In this document: one piece after another, positions 6,718 through 13,708 of the stretch
How the letters are laid out: each line of letters starts with the position of its first letter
How positions within the stretch are numbered: position 1 is the first letter of the stretch
Origin: SIG440 sp045648175
Lineage (GTDB): Bacteria; Bacillota; Clostridia; Monoglobales; Monoglobaceae
Length of the DNA stretch: 36,666 nt
Reading direction: 5' to 3'
Assembly (NCBI GenBank): GCA_045648175.1
Contig: JAZRNN010000012.1
Location: forward strand, 1-36,666
The notes under the pieces: model-generated
Seen by the model: only the letters and a program-made list of their open reading frames with translations
Database searches by the model: none
What the model was told of the DNA's origin: nothing
Position numbers and translations under genes: made by a program

Positions 6718-8220
6718 TTATTTTTTGCCTATAAACTTACTTACAGTGTCAAGCAACTCGGTTTTATCACATACACCCTCAAATCTCTTTTTCTGGTTTT
6801 TAAGAGTTCCGAGTGATGCCGGAATGTCCATTCCCGTAATTGCAGAAAGTTGATTAAGAAGTTCAAAGTCATCCTTGCCAAACGACTCTTCATCCTTACC
6901 CAAAGCTGAAAGAACACTCTGGTTAAACTTAAACGGACTTGCGGTTGATGCAATTACGGTTGGAGTTTCGTCGCCGGTTTCTTCTTTGTACTGTTTGTAA
7001 ACATCAATTGCAACAGCAGTATGAGTATCAACAGTATAGCTGTATTCATCAAAGGTTTTAAAGATACACTCTTTTGTGAAATAGTCATCACAGAAGCCTG
7101 CCCAGAAAAGATTTGAAATCTTTTTCTTAACATCGGCAGAAACTTTGTATTCGCCCTTTTCCTTTAAATCGTTCATCCACTTTGAAACTATTTTATCATC
7201 ACAGCCTGAAAGGTCAAAAAGAAGTCTTTCAAGGTTGCTTGAAATAAGAATATCCATTGATGGTGAAATTGTTGTATGGAAATCACGGTTTTTGTTATAT
7301 TCGCCTGTATTAATAAATTCGGTAAGAACGTTATTTGCATTTGATGCACAGATAAGCTTGTTTACGGGAACACCCATCTTCTTTGCATAATATGCAGCCA
7401 GGATATTACCAAAATTACCTGTGGGAACACAAATGTTAATAGGTTTACCCAGCTCTACCTCGCCACATTCAACCATATCACAATATGCTGAGATATAATA
7501 AACAATCTGCGGAACAAGTCTGCCCCAGTTGATTGAGTTTGCCGATGACATAACGCAGTTATTTTTTGCAAAATCTGCAGTTGCACCTTCGTCGGTGAAG
7601 ATTGTCTTTACACCTGACTGAGCATCGTCAAAGTTGCCCTCAATACCTGATACATAAACATTCTTGCCTTCCTGAGTAATCATCTGAAGCTTCTGGATAT
7701 TACTTACGCCTTCGCTTGGATAGAATACAACAATTTTTGTACCCTCAACATCCTTAAAACCTTCAAGTGCAGCCTTACCTGTATCACCGGAAGTCGCAAC
7801 AAGAATAACAACAGTTTTATCCTCGCCGGTTTTCTGCATTGACTTTGTAAGCAAATGCGGTAAAATCTGAAGTGCCATATCCTTGAAAGCACAAGTCGGG
7901 CCGTGCCACAACTCAAGAACATTGTATTCGCCACCGATGTTTACCAGCGGTGCGGGGTTTTCGGCATCAAACTTACCTCCGCCATACGCATTTTCGGCAC
8001 ATTCACGGATTTCCTTAACCAAAAAGTCGGTAAGATACTTTTTAAGAACAAAAACCGCACGTTCAATATAATTTTTCTTTGTGAGCTTGCTGATATCTTC
8101 AAGTGTAAGCTGAGGAATTTGGGCAGGAACAAAAAGTCCGCCTTCCTCTGACAAGCCCTTCTTTATAGCAGCAGCAGATTTAACCTTTATACTGCTGTTG
8201 CGTGTACTCATATACTGCAT
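6718..8220 (-). CDS. thrC: Threonine synthase
   Basis: This PLP enzyme converts O-phosphohomoserine to threonine, the last step of threonine synthesis. The PLP lysine is Lys113 in HGPTCAFKDMAL, and ATSGDTGKAALEGF is the phosphate/PLP-binding segment. The 500-residue length and C-terminal extension fit the longer (yeast-like/E. coli-like) threonine synthase class rather than the 350-residue Bacillus type. ATG at 8220 has AAAGG about 11 bases upstream; a second ATG three codons in lacks a site. No T-box motif is seen in the leader, although a PstI-like TTCTGCAGAA palindrome occurs at about 8245. Confidence 0.95.
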   Translation of the reverse strand: MQYMSTRNSSIKVKSAAAIKKGLSEEGGLFVPAQIPQLTLEDISKLTKKNYIERAVFVLKKYLTDFLVKEIRECAENAYGGGKFDAENPAPLVNIGGEYNVLELWHGPTCAFKDMALQILPHLLTKSMQKTGEDKTVVILVATSGDTGKAALEGFKDVEGTKIVVFYPSEGVSNIQKLQMITQEGKNVYVSGIEGNFDDAQSGVKTIFTDEGATADFAKNNCVMSSANSINWGRLVPQIVYYISAYCDMVECGEVELGKPINICVPTGNFGNILAAYYAKKMGVPVNKLICASNANNVLTEFINTGEYNKNRDFHTTISPSMDILISSNLERLLFDLSGCDDKIVSKWMNDLKEKGEYKVSADVKKKISNLFWAGFCDDYFTKECIFKTFDEYSYTVDTHTAVAIDVYKQYKEETGDETPTVIASTASPFKFNQSVLSALGKDEESFGKDDFELLNQLSAITGMDIPASLGTLKNQKKRFEGVCDKTELLDTVSKFIGKK

Positions 8221-8295
8221 AATTCAATAAGCCTTTCTTTGGAAATTTTCTGCAGAATTTTCACAACTTTTATCCCGCAGATTTAAACACAGAAA

Positions 8296-8334
8296 GGAGC
8301 AAAGCCGATTTATACTTGCTAAACCGACCGCTCC
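8296..8334 (-). terminator. Hairpin between the P-loop gene and thrC
   Basis: On the minus strand GGAGC plus GGTCGGTTT (8334-8321) pairs with AAATCGGCT (8311-8303, three G-U pairs) and GCTCC (8300-8296), loop of 9. A T-rich TTTCTGTGTTT follows. It is a probable terminator of the P-loop gene, and could equally attenuate thrC, since no separate thrC promoter is evident. The remaining bases of this 146-base gap hold only the thrC ribosome binding site. Confidence 0.6.
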
Positions 8335-8366
8335 CCTCAAATTTTTATTGTCACACAAATAGCCGA

Positions 8367-8780
8367 TTAAGCGATATATTTCTTAACCAGTTCTGTTGCC
8401 TCTGCTGCATCTGCGCTAACCATTAAAGTGAATGATGTATCAAACTTTTCTTCAAGCTTTTCGATATTCTCAATAAGTGCGTCGATGTTTGCCATACTTT
8501 CGTCAGGAACACTTTTGAACACGCTGTCAATAAAGATATGTGTAACATCAAAGTCCTGTGCGATAATACCGCTGAGAAGCCCAGTAAACACATCAAAATT
8601 CTTTATGTCAAATTGTTCTGTATTTATCATTCTAACCTTTCTGTCAATGTCATGCATAAGGCGATTACCCTCAGTGATGCATACTACGTTACCCTTTTCC
8701 AATGCGAGAGCACCGTTAACATCATCAATCAATTTTTTGGTTTTGCCGCTGCCTTTAAGGCCAATGTGAATTTTAATCAT
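8367..8780 (-). CDS. Small uncharacterised P-loop nucleotide-binding protein
   Basis: The function is unknown. The 137-residue protein opens with a Walker A, GLKGSGKT (residues 7-14), and has a hydrophobic strand ending in aspartate, THIFIDS (about 80-86), that could serve as Walker B. The fold looks like a minimal RecA/thymidine-kinase-like alpha/beta domain with no added zinc or membrane part. There is no partner in an operon: it has its own consensus promoter and a 16-bp palindrome in the leader, and is followed by a hairpin. The ATG at 8780 has a modest site (AGAAGGGCGG upstream). Similar short ATP-binding proteins occur in other Clostridia without assigned function, as far as I know. Confidence 0.82.
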   Translation of the reverse strand: MIKIHIGLKGSGKTKKLIDDVNGALALEKGNVVCITEGNRLMHDIDRKVRMINTEQFDIKNFDVFTGLLSGIIAQDFDVTHIFIDSVFKSVPDESMANIDALIENIEKLEEKFDTSFTLMVSADAAEATELVKKYIA

Positions 8781-8808
8781 AAGCTATACCGCCCTTCTTT
8801 ATATTTGA

Positions 8809-8824
8809 ATACACCATGGTGTAT
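8809..8824. promoter_or_regulatory. Perfect 16-bp palindrome, candidate operator
   Basis: ATACACCATGGTGTAT is identical on both strands. It covers about +9 to +24 of the transcript started by the promoter at 8840-8868, a typical place for a roadblock-type repressor site. I cannot assign it to a known regulator. Confidence 0.55.
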
Positions 8825-8839
8825 CTTTTTCTTTAGTAC

Positions 8840-8868
8840 ATTATATCATAAGATTTATAATTTAACAA
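8840..8868 (-). promoter_or_regulatory. Sigma-A promoter of the P-loop gene
   Basis: TTGTTA (8868-8863), 17 bases, TATAAT (8845-8840) on the minus strand, immediately after the pgi stop. Confidence 0.8.
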
Positions 8869-8880
8869 TAGTTTTTTTAA

Positions 8881-10215
8881 TTATTTTAATCTTTTTTCAA
8901 GAGCTTCCTTTTCATCCTCATATCCGGGCTTTCCAAGAAGTGCAAACATATTCTTTTTATAGCTTTCAACCCCTGGCTGATTGAAGGGATTTACACCCAG
9001 CATATAACCGCTGATACCGCAAGCCTTTTCAAAGAAATAGAAAAGCTGACCAAGAGTGTACTCACTTAAATCCGCAATCTTTACAACGAGGTTGGGAACT
9101 CCGCCGTCGGTATGAGCCAAAAGTGTGCCCTCAAAAGCCTTTTTGTTTACAAAATCAACCGTTTTTCCGCTGAGGAAGTTAAGACCATCAACGTTTTCAG
9201 GGTCTGTGCCCAGAGTAATGTCTTCCTTTGAATTTTCAACATAAAGAACTGTTTCAAAAAGATTTCTCAAGCCGTCCTGAATGTACTGACCCATAGAATG
9301 AAGGTCTGTTGAAAAGCTTGCACCTGCAGGGAAAATACCCTTATTATCCTTGCCCTCGCTCTCACCGAACAGTTGCTTCCACCATTCGATGAAGTACTGA
9401 AGCTCAGGCTCATAGTTTACAAGCATTTCAACTGTTTTGCCCTTTCGATAAAGGATATTTCTGATTGCAGCATACTTATAGCAATCATTTTCTTCAACTT
9501 TATCATTTGAATAGATATCCATTGCATCACGGGCACCCTGCATCAGTTTGTCGATGTCTGCACCGCAAACCGCAATTGGAAGAAGACCAACGGCTGTAAG
9601 AACAGAATATCTGCCGCCTACATCATCGGGAACAACAAAGGTTTCGTAGCCTTCAGCATCAGCAAGATTTTTAAGTGCACCACGTGCTTTGTCGGTGGTT
9701 GCATAAATTCTGTTTTTAGCCTCTTCTTTGCCGTATTTATTTTCAAGATATTCCTTAAAGATACGGAATGCGATTGCAGGCTCTGTGGTTGTTCCTGATT
9801 TAGAAATAATATTTACAGAAACATCCTTACCTTCGATTGCCTTAAGAAGACTGTTTATATAGTTGGGACTGATACTGTTGCCAGCAAAGAAAATCTGTGT
9901 CTTTGAATTATAGTTATAAAAAGGCCCTGTCAAAAAGTCAATAGCGGCCTTTGCACCAAGATATGAACCGCCAATACCGATAACAATAAGAACATCCGAG
10001 TCTTCGCGAATCTTCTTTGCCGCAGCTTTAATTCTGTCAAATTCTTCCTTATCGTAATCTTTGGGAAGGTTTACCCAGCCTAAGAAATCATTACCTGCAC
10101 CCGTTTTATTGTGCAAGGCATTGTGCGCAAGCTTCACCTGTTCTCCTACATTCACGATTTCTTCTTCGCCAAAGAAGTTTAAAGCCGATTTGTAGTCAAG
10201 TTTAATGTTGTTCAT
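8881..10215 (-). CDS. pgi: Glucose-6-phosphate isomerase
   Basis: This enzyme interconverts glucose-6-phosphate and fructose-6-phosphate in glycolysis. GIGGSYLGAKA (80-90) and the sugar-phosphate loop SKSGTTTEPA (138-147) are the family signatures; the catalytic glutamate region (GESEGKDNKG) and the C-terminal lysine segment NPFNQPGVESYK are present. The 444 residues match the short bacterial form of Bacillus/Clostridium. AGGAGA precedes the ATG by about 9 bases. The nearest upstream promoter is at 10922-10950, so the transcript would first run through the M20 pseudogene. Confidence 0.96.
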   Translation of the reverse strand: MNNIKLDYKSALNFFGEEEIVNVGEQVKLAHNALHNKTGAGNDFLGWVNLPKDYDKEEFDRIKAAAKKIREDSDVLIVIGIGGSYLGAKAAIDFLTGPFYNYNSKTQIFFAGNSISPNYINSLLKAIEGKDVSVNIISKSGTTTEPAIAFRIFKEYLENKYGKEEAKNRIYATTDKARGALKNLADAEGYETFVVPDDVGGRYSVLTAVGLLPIAVCGADIDKLMQGARDAMDIYSNDKVEENDCYKYAAIRNILYRKGKTVEMLVNYEPELQYFIEWWKQLFGESEGKDNKGIFPAGASFSTDLHSMGQYIQDGLRNLFETVLYVENSKEDITLGTDPENVDGLNFLSGKTVDFVNKKAFEGTLLAHTDGGVPNLVVKIADLSEYTLGQLFYFFEKACGISGYMLGVNPFNQPGVESYKKNMFALLGKPGYEDEKEALEKRLK

Positions 10216-10249
10216 AAATTAATGTCTCCTATTTTAAAAAAATTTTTAT

Positions 10250-10848
10250 TTAACCTAATGTCTTTATCACATATGTCGCAATAGTCTTTGCATATTTGAC
10301 AAGAGCATCGCACTCCATATACTCGTTCTTTTGATGTGCACCGCCTTTTTTGCTGAAGTCACGACCGCAGCCGTATGCAAATGCACTTCTGTTGCCGTAT
10401 TTTGAAATAACAGAAAGGTCTGAAAGACAAGAACCGCAAACAATTGGTTCAATACCGTTTGCCTCAATTGATGCCTCTACCATATCCTTGATAGGCTAAC
10501 TGTCCGGTTCACAGTGCACATAACGGAAAAATCTTGTTGCAGGTTTAAATCCGTCACCGATAAATCCAAGCGGGGCAAGTTTCTTTTCTAATTCTTTTTC
10601 GATTTCTGCAAGTTCTGCATAAATTTCATCCTTGGTCTTGTCGGTATGGTAAACAAAATGTAGTTCACCTACACCCAAGTCCATACCGTTGTTTCCGGCA
10701 CGGATACCCATATATCTTAGAGAGGTTTTGGGTATAATTGTTCCTTCATAAAATCTGTTTGCTTCCAACTCTTCACGCGTCTTTTTGCAAATTCATCAAT
10801 AGCCTATTTTCTTTCCTCAATCAAGTCTATGATATGCTTTATGTTCAT
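10250..10848 (-). pseudogene. M20-family metallopeptidase remnant (deletion, two stops, frameshift)
   Basis: The remnant starts well: ATG at 10848 behind a strong GGAGG, giving MNIKHIIDLIEERK, then TAG. The next segment (AIDEFAKRR) leads into a one-base frameshift near 10770. A long open part (10768-10496) follows, typical of the M20 dimerisation domain, then a second in-frame TAG at 10498-10496. The C-terminal catalytic part follows (GCGRDFSKKGGAHQKNEY, with the metal-ligand histidine) and ends at 10250. Intact M20 enzymes are about 400 residues; here about 200 remain and the N-terminal zinc-binding domain is missing, so an internal deletion joined the first 14 codons to the dimerisation domain. 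Not functional as a peptidase. It lies between a strong promoter and pgi. Confidence 0.88.
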
Positions 10849-10921
10849 TTTATAAACCTCCAAAATAAACATTCATCTTGCGCAAAACCTTTGTCTTGAT
10901 GTAATTAATTTATTTGATATA

Positions 10922-10950
10922 ATTATAACATATTCGCACCGTTATTTCAA
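10922..10950 (-). promoter_or_regulatory. Sigma-A promoter of the M20 remnant and pgi
   Basis: TTGAAA (10950-10945), 17 bases ending in TGT, then consensus TATAAT (10927-10922): a strong extended -10 promoter on the minus strand. It reads through the pseudogene into pgi, since no other pgi promoter is evident in the 34 bases before it. Confidence 0.8.
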
Positions 10951-10981
10951 TACAAATTTTAAATTTATTCGTTTCTCTTAT

Positions 10982-11014
10982 ATGACAAAATTTTTGCGGA
11001 CAAAATGGTATTCT
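10982..11014 (+). promoter_or_regulatory. Possible spoIIG-type promoter with Spo0A-like repeats
   Basis: ATGACA (10982-10987) and TATTCT (11009-11014) are 21 bases apart, too far for ordinary sigma-A but like the wide spacing of the Bacillus spoIIG promoter, which needs Spo0A. Two direct repeats GACAAAA (10984-10990 and 10999-11005) resemble the core of the Spo0A box read as TTCGACAAA, though imperfectly. The overlap of the first with the -35 also fits spoIIG. The rest of the 197-base gap is the divergent promoter and AT-rich DNA. Confidence 0.35.
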
Positions 11015-11045
11015 TAATTCAAGGATTAGTGAAAGGACTGATGCC

Positions 11046-11918
11046 GTGAAACCCGTTGTTTACATAGATATGTTGTTTTTACTGAACTTCCTGATGGATT
11101 CAGTAACACTTTATACTACAGCAATTTTCCTGCGAAAATCGATAACAATTTTGCGGATGATACTATCTGCCGCAATTGCCGCATTATACTCTAGCGTTAT
11201 GTTTTTTCCGCAACTGTCTTTTATGTATTCATTATTATTGAAAACAGTCGTTCTTTTTGCAATATCCGCTATGGCTTTCCCATCAAGAACACCTGCCGTT
11301 ATACTAAAAAACGGCATTGTATTCTTTGGTGTAAACACCATCTTGGGGGGGATAATGATTGCCCTTATATTTACAACAAATTTTGGTTCAACACTTGGTG
11401 CTGCAGTGTCAAACAGCGAGATATATCTTAATATCAGTTTTGAATTGCTGCTTATCTCTATCATTTTATCTTATACTGTTGTGTATATAATTTCATACAT
11501 AAAAAAGCAAAACATCGAAAACGAAAAAATAACCGCTGTTCTCAATATTCATTTTGGCGGCAGACAAGTTACACTGTCTGCACTTTGCGACACCGGCTGT
11601 ACACTTTGTGACCCGATTTCAGGAGCACCTGCTGTAGTTATATCTCCAAAAATTGCAAAAGAACTGTTACCGCAAGGATGCATCAATACAAAATACCGTC
11701 CTTTGCCCTTTGCCACCATAGATAATGGCAAAGGAATTTTAGACGGTTTTATCCCAGATAAGCTTTTTATTGACGGAAAGGAAATCACACACGCGGTTAT
11801 TGGGATTTCAAAAACCGATATGGATACATATTCCGCCATATTCAATCCCGAATTAATCTCAAATAACTCTCAAAGAAAGGCTGTGACCATTTTTGAATTA
11901 CCTGATACTGTTGCTTGA
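11046..11918 (+). CDS. spoIIGA: Sporulation sigma-E processing protease SpoIIGA
   Basis: SpoIIGA is a membrane-anchored aspartic protease that removes the pro-sequence of sigma-E in the mother cell after a signal from the forespore (SpoIIR). The N-terminal half carries about five hydrophobic segments (roughly residues 5-30, 35-55, 57-78, 88-110, 130-151). The soluble C-terminal half contains the catalytic CDTGCTLCDP with Asp182. At 290 residues it is near the usual length. The start is GTG at 11046 with AAAGGA 8 bases upstream. Its last 26 bases overlap the start of sigE, so protease and substrate are translationally coupled. Confidence 0.95.
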   Translation: MKPVVYIDMLFLLNFLMDSVTLYTTAIFLRKSITILRMILSAAIAALYSSVMFFPQLSFMYSLLLKTVVLFAISAMAFPSRTPAVILKNGIVFFGVNTILGGIMIALIFTTNFGSTLGAAVSNSEIYLNISFELLLISIILSYTVVYIISYIKKQNIENEKITAVLNIHFGGRQVTLSALCDTGCTLCDPISGAPAVVISPKIAKELLPQGCINTKYRPLPFATIDNGKGILDGFIPDKLFIDGKEITHAVIGISKTDMDTYSAIFNPELISNNSQRKAVTIFELPDTVA

Positions 11919-12612
11919 CAAAATCATTACATTTTTTAAAGGAAAAAAATATGTCAACTATATCGGTGGCGCCGATACACTTCCTGCACCACTGGCACCT
12001 GCCGACGAAGAGGTTTTGCTGGAAAATCTAAAATACGAAAAAGATTTACAAAGCACACGAGCCCAACTTATCGAGCACAATCTACGTCTGGTTGTATACA
12101 TCGCAAAAAAATTTGAAAACACGGGCATAGGCGTTGAAGATTTAATCTCAATAGGCACCATTGGTCTTATCAAGGCAATCAACACATTTAAGCCCGACAA
12201 AAACATAAAACTCGCCACCTACGCATCACGTTGTATAGAAAACGAGATTTTAATGTATCTGAGGAAAAACAGTTCAAACAAAGTTAATATTTCAATTGAT
12301 GAACCATTGAATGTTGACTGGGACGGAAATGAACTGCTCCTTTCGGATATTCTTGGAACAGACAACGACATTACCCAGAGAAAGATTGAAGACAACGTTG
12401 ATAAAGAGCTTTTGCAAATTGCACTTAAAAAACTTTCGGAACGTGAACAAAAAATAATGAGCTTACGTTTTGGTATAGGTGGCTCGGGCGAAGAAAAGAC
12501 TCAAAAACAGGTTGCCGATATGCTGGGAATTTCGCAATCCTACATATCACGTCTTGAAAAAAGAATAATGTCACGCTTAAAGCGTGACATCAACAAAATG
12601 ATTAACGGTTAA
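11893..12612 (+). CDS. sigE: RNA polymerase sporulation sigma factor sigma-E (pro-form)
   Basis: This is the mother-cell-specific sigma factor of engulfment. Region 2 (NLRLVVYIAKKFENTGIGVE through LATYASRCIENEILMYLRK) and region 4 with its helix-turn-helix (TQKQVADMLGISQSYISRLE) are almost those of Bacillus sigma-E. The N-terminal pro-sequence is hydrophobic then basic (LILLLDKIITFFKGKK), followed by YVNYIGG. This corresponds to the YYIGG site cleaved by SpoIIGA in Bacillus. An in-frame stop at 11884 rules out a longer start; TTG at 11893 is the best available (another TTG at 11911). A rare start inside the upstream gene implies coupling to spoIIGA. Its 3' end overlaps cwlD on the other strand by 11 bases. 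Confidence 0.96.
   Translation: MNYLILLLDKIITFFKGKKYVNYIGGADTLPAPLAPADEEVLLENLKYEKDLQSTRAQLIEHNLRLVVYIAKKFENTGIGVEDLISIGTIGLIKAINTFKPDKNIKLATYASRCIENEILMYLRKNSSNKVNISIDEPLNVDWDGNELLLSDILGTDNDITQRKIEDNVDKELLQIALKKLSEREQKIMSLRFGIGGSGEEKTQKQVADMLGISQSYISRLEKRIMSRLKRDINKMING
12568..12590 (-). terminator. Candidate cwlD terminator inside the end of sigE
   Basis: ATGTCACGCTT and AAGCGTGACAT (11 bp each, one base between) form a palindrome within the last codons of sigE. On the minus strand it is followed by ATTATTCTTTTTTC, a usable T-tract, 12 bases after the cwlD stop. On the plus strand there is no T-tract. So it should stop cwlD transcripts before they run antisense into sigE. Confidence 0.6.
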
Positions 12613-13321
12613 AATATTTAATTATTCCTGTATAAATCCCCTCTGCTACAGACTTTTGATATTCAGGAGTTTTAAGGAGTTTTGCCTCGTCTGTATTTGA
12701 CAAAAACCCACATTCAATAAGTGCTGACGGAACACTGTTATCACGCAGGACAAAAATACTGTCACCGGTACCCTTTGCAACTCTTTTGTTGCCGTCCTTA
12801 AGCACATCTCTAAGTGACTGCTGAATTGACTCGGCAAGCAATCTGTTTTCCTGTGAGTCATCATCATAAAAGACCTGTGCTCCTCGGTATTGTGGTTGCT
12901 GAAATTTGTTCATATGAATACTTATAAAGATATTCGCTTTATACTTTTCAATATCCGATTTGCGCATTTGCAAGTCGGACTTTTTTTGCGATACACCTTT
13001 ATCGCGATTGGGGTCTGCCGTGTTATCATCGGTTTCACGGGTCATATATGCTTTTCCGCCCCCTGCATCCACATATCCTTTTAAAAAATTGGCAACCGCA
13101 AGATTGATTTCCTTTTCAACTGCGCCGTTGGCAGATGCCCCCGCATCAATCCCTCCGTGTCCCGGGTCAATCAGGATTACTTTGCCCGCAAGGGGTGATG
13201 CGGTTGTGCCTAGAGTCAACGTATCCTGAATCACCATTTCAATTATCGTTGCTGCTAAGACAATAATTGCCACAACAAGTGTGGCAATTATCTGTTTAAT
13301 ATGAAAAACTTTAAATTTCAC
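12602..13321 (-). CDS. cwlD: Spore cortex N-acetylmuramoyl-L-alanine amidase CwlD
   Basis: CwlD strips stem peptides from muramic acid in the spore cortex, the first step towards muramic-delta-lactam, which later marks cortex for germination enzymes. A single N-terminal membrane segment (about residues 10-31) is followed by an Amidase_3 zinc domain: LIDPGHGGIDAG with His55, Glu69 in AVEKEIN, a third ligand in FISIHMNK, and the catalytic glutamate in SALIECGFLSN. Length, 239, matches CwlD rather than larger autolysins with SH3 or SPOR repeats. The start is GTG at 13321 with TGAGGTGA. It is convergent with and overlaps sigE by 11 bases, and is preceded by a sigma-E-like promoter. Confidence 0.92.
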   Translation of the reverse strand: MKFKVFHIKQIIATLVVAIIVLAATIIEMVIQDTLTLGTTASPLAGKVILIDPGHGGIDAGASANGAVEKEINLAVANFLKGYVDAGGGKAYMTRETDDNTADPNRDKGVSQKKSDLQMRKSDIEKYKANIFISIHMNKFQQPQYRGAQVFYDDDSQENRLLAESIQQSLRDVLKDGNKRVAKGTGDSIFVLRDNSVPSALIECGFLSNTDEAKLLKTPEYQKSVAEGIYTGIIKYFNR

Positions 13322-13339
13322 TCTCTGTCACCTCAGAGA

Positions 13340-13369
13340 ATGTTTATGTTATTCATAAATAAAATATGT
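13340..13369 (-). promoter_or_regulatory. Sigma-E-like promoter of cwlD
   Basis: ACATATT (13369-13363), 14 bases, CATAAACAT (13348-13340), close to the sigma-E pattern (kmATATT, about 14, CATACAnT). Sigma-E control of cwlD is established in Bacillus. The weakness is that a start near 13333 would leave a very short leader that cuts into the ribosome binding site. An alternative sigma-A-like pair, TTACAA and TATAGA with an 18-base spacer, lies at about 13375-13405. Confidence 0.4.
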
Positions 13370-13408
13370 TAAGTTCTATAATAACCATAAAAAACCAATT
13401 GTAAAATA

Positions 13409-13437
13409 TTGACAATTCGCAAAATATGTGATAAATT
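13409..13437 (+). promoter_or_regulatory. Promoter of the small RNA locus
   Basis: A consensus TTGACA (13409-13414), 17 bases ending in TGA, then TAAATT (13432-13437): an extended -10 promoter on the plus strand. It is identical in form to the one in front of the HAD gene (21869-21897). There is no protein-coding gene downstream of it. Confidence 0.7.
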
Positions 13438-13443
13438 ATATAA

Positions 13444-13617
13444 GTCAAATATTTTTTCTACAATTTAATATTTTAATGCAGTAGTGCATATTTATCTTTG
13501 GTAAAAATGCATGCTCTTTTTTATGTACTGTTGCGTTAGTAATTGTAGATTAAAAATGTTTGACGACTTTTGAGCTATGCATTTTTCGGTGCACGGCTCG
13601 GTCGTGCACCTTTTTTT
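13444..13617 (+). ncRNA. Putative small structured RNA, 6S-like rod architecture
   Basis: This 387-base gap between cwlD and parC has no supportable ORF. The promoter at 13409-13437 predicts a start at G13444. The first bases, GTCAAA (13444-13449), pair with TTTGAC (13559-13564), and CTACAATT (13458-13465) pairs with AATTGTAG (13541-13548). Inside an AT-rich bubble come GCAGTA with TACTG-ttGC (13478-13483 and 13526-13534) and an apical hairpin TGCATATTTA/TAAAAATGCA (13485-13494, 13502-13511, one mismatch). A separate GC-rich terminator ends the transcript at about 13617, so about 174 nt. A long closing stem starting at +1, a central bubble and an apical stem recall 6S RNA. I recognise no conserved 6S sequence, so class is open. 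Confidence 0.55.
13588..13617 (+). terminator. Terminator of the small RNA
   Basis: GGTGCACG and CGTGCACC (8 bp) with a 7-base loop, then seven T on the plus strand. No plus-strand gene ends here, which is the main evidence for a separate plus-strand transcript. Confidence 0.85.
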
Positions 13618-13663
13618 ACTTAAATTTTTCCAATTATTTATTTAAATCGTACGACAAAGGTTA

Positions 13664-13700
13664 TATAAGAACAGCCCTGCAATGCAGGGCTGTTCTTATA
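13664..13700 (-). terminator. Terminator after parC
   Basis: Arms of 18 bases, beginning TATAAGAACAGCCCTGCA, form a near-perfect palindrome with one central base, 9 bases beyond the parC stop. The T-tract is weak (TTCTTATAT, inside the stem), and the symmetry lets it act in both directions. Confidence 0.75.
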
Positions 13701-13708
13701 TATAAATA

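Noticed and set aside
8221..8366. T-box riboswitch in front of thrC
   Set aside because: No AGGGTGGNACCGCG-type T-box sequence or anti-terminator is present; there is only a hairpin and a TTCTGCAGAA palindrome.
10496..10848. The two in-frame TAG codons of the M20 gene as pyrrolysine or recoded amber codons
   Set aside because: A frameshift and loss of the whole N-terminal zinc domain accompany them, and no pylTSBCD-like genes or other readthrough TAGs are seen, so decay explains them better.
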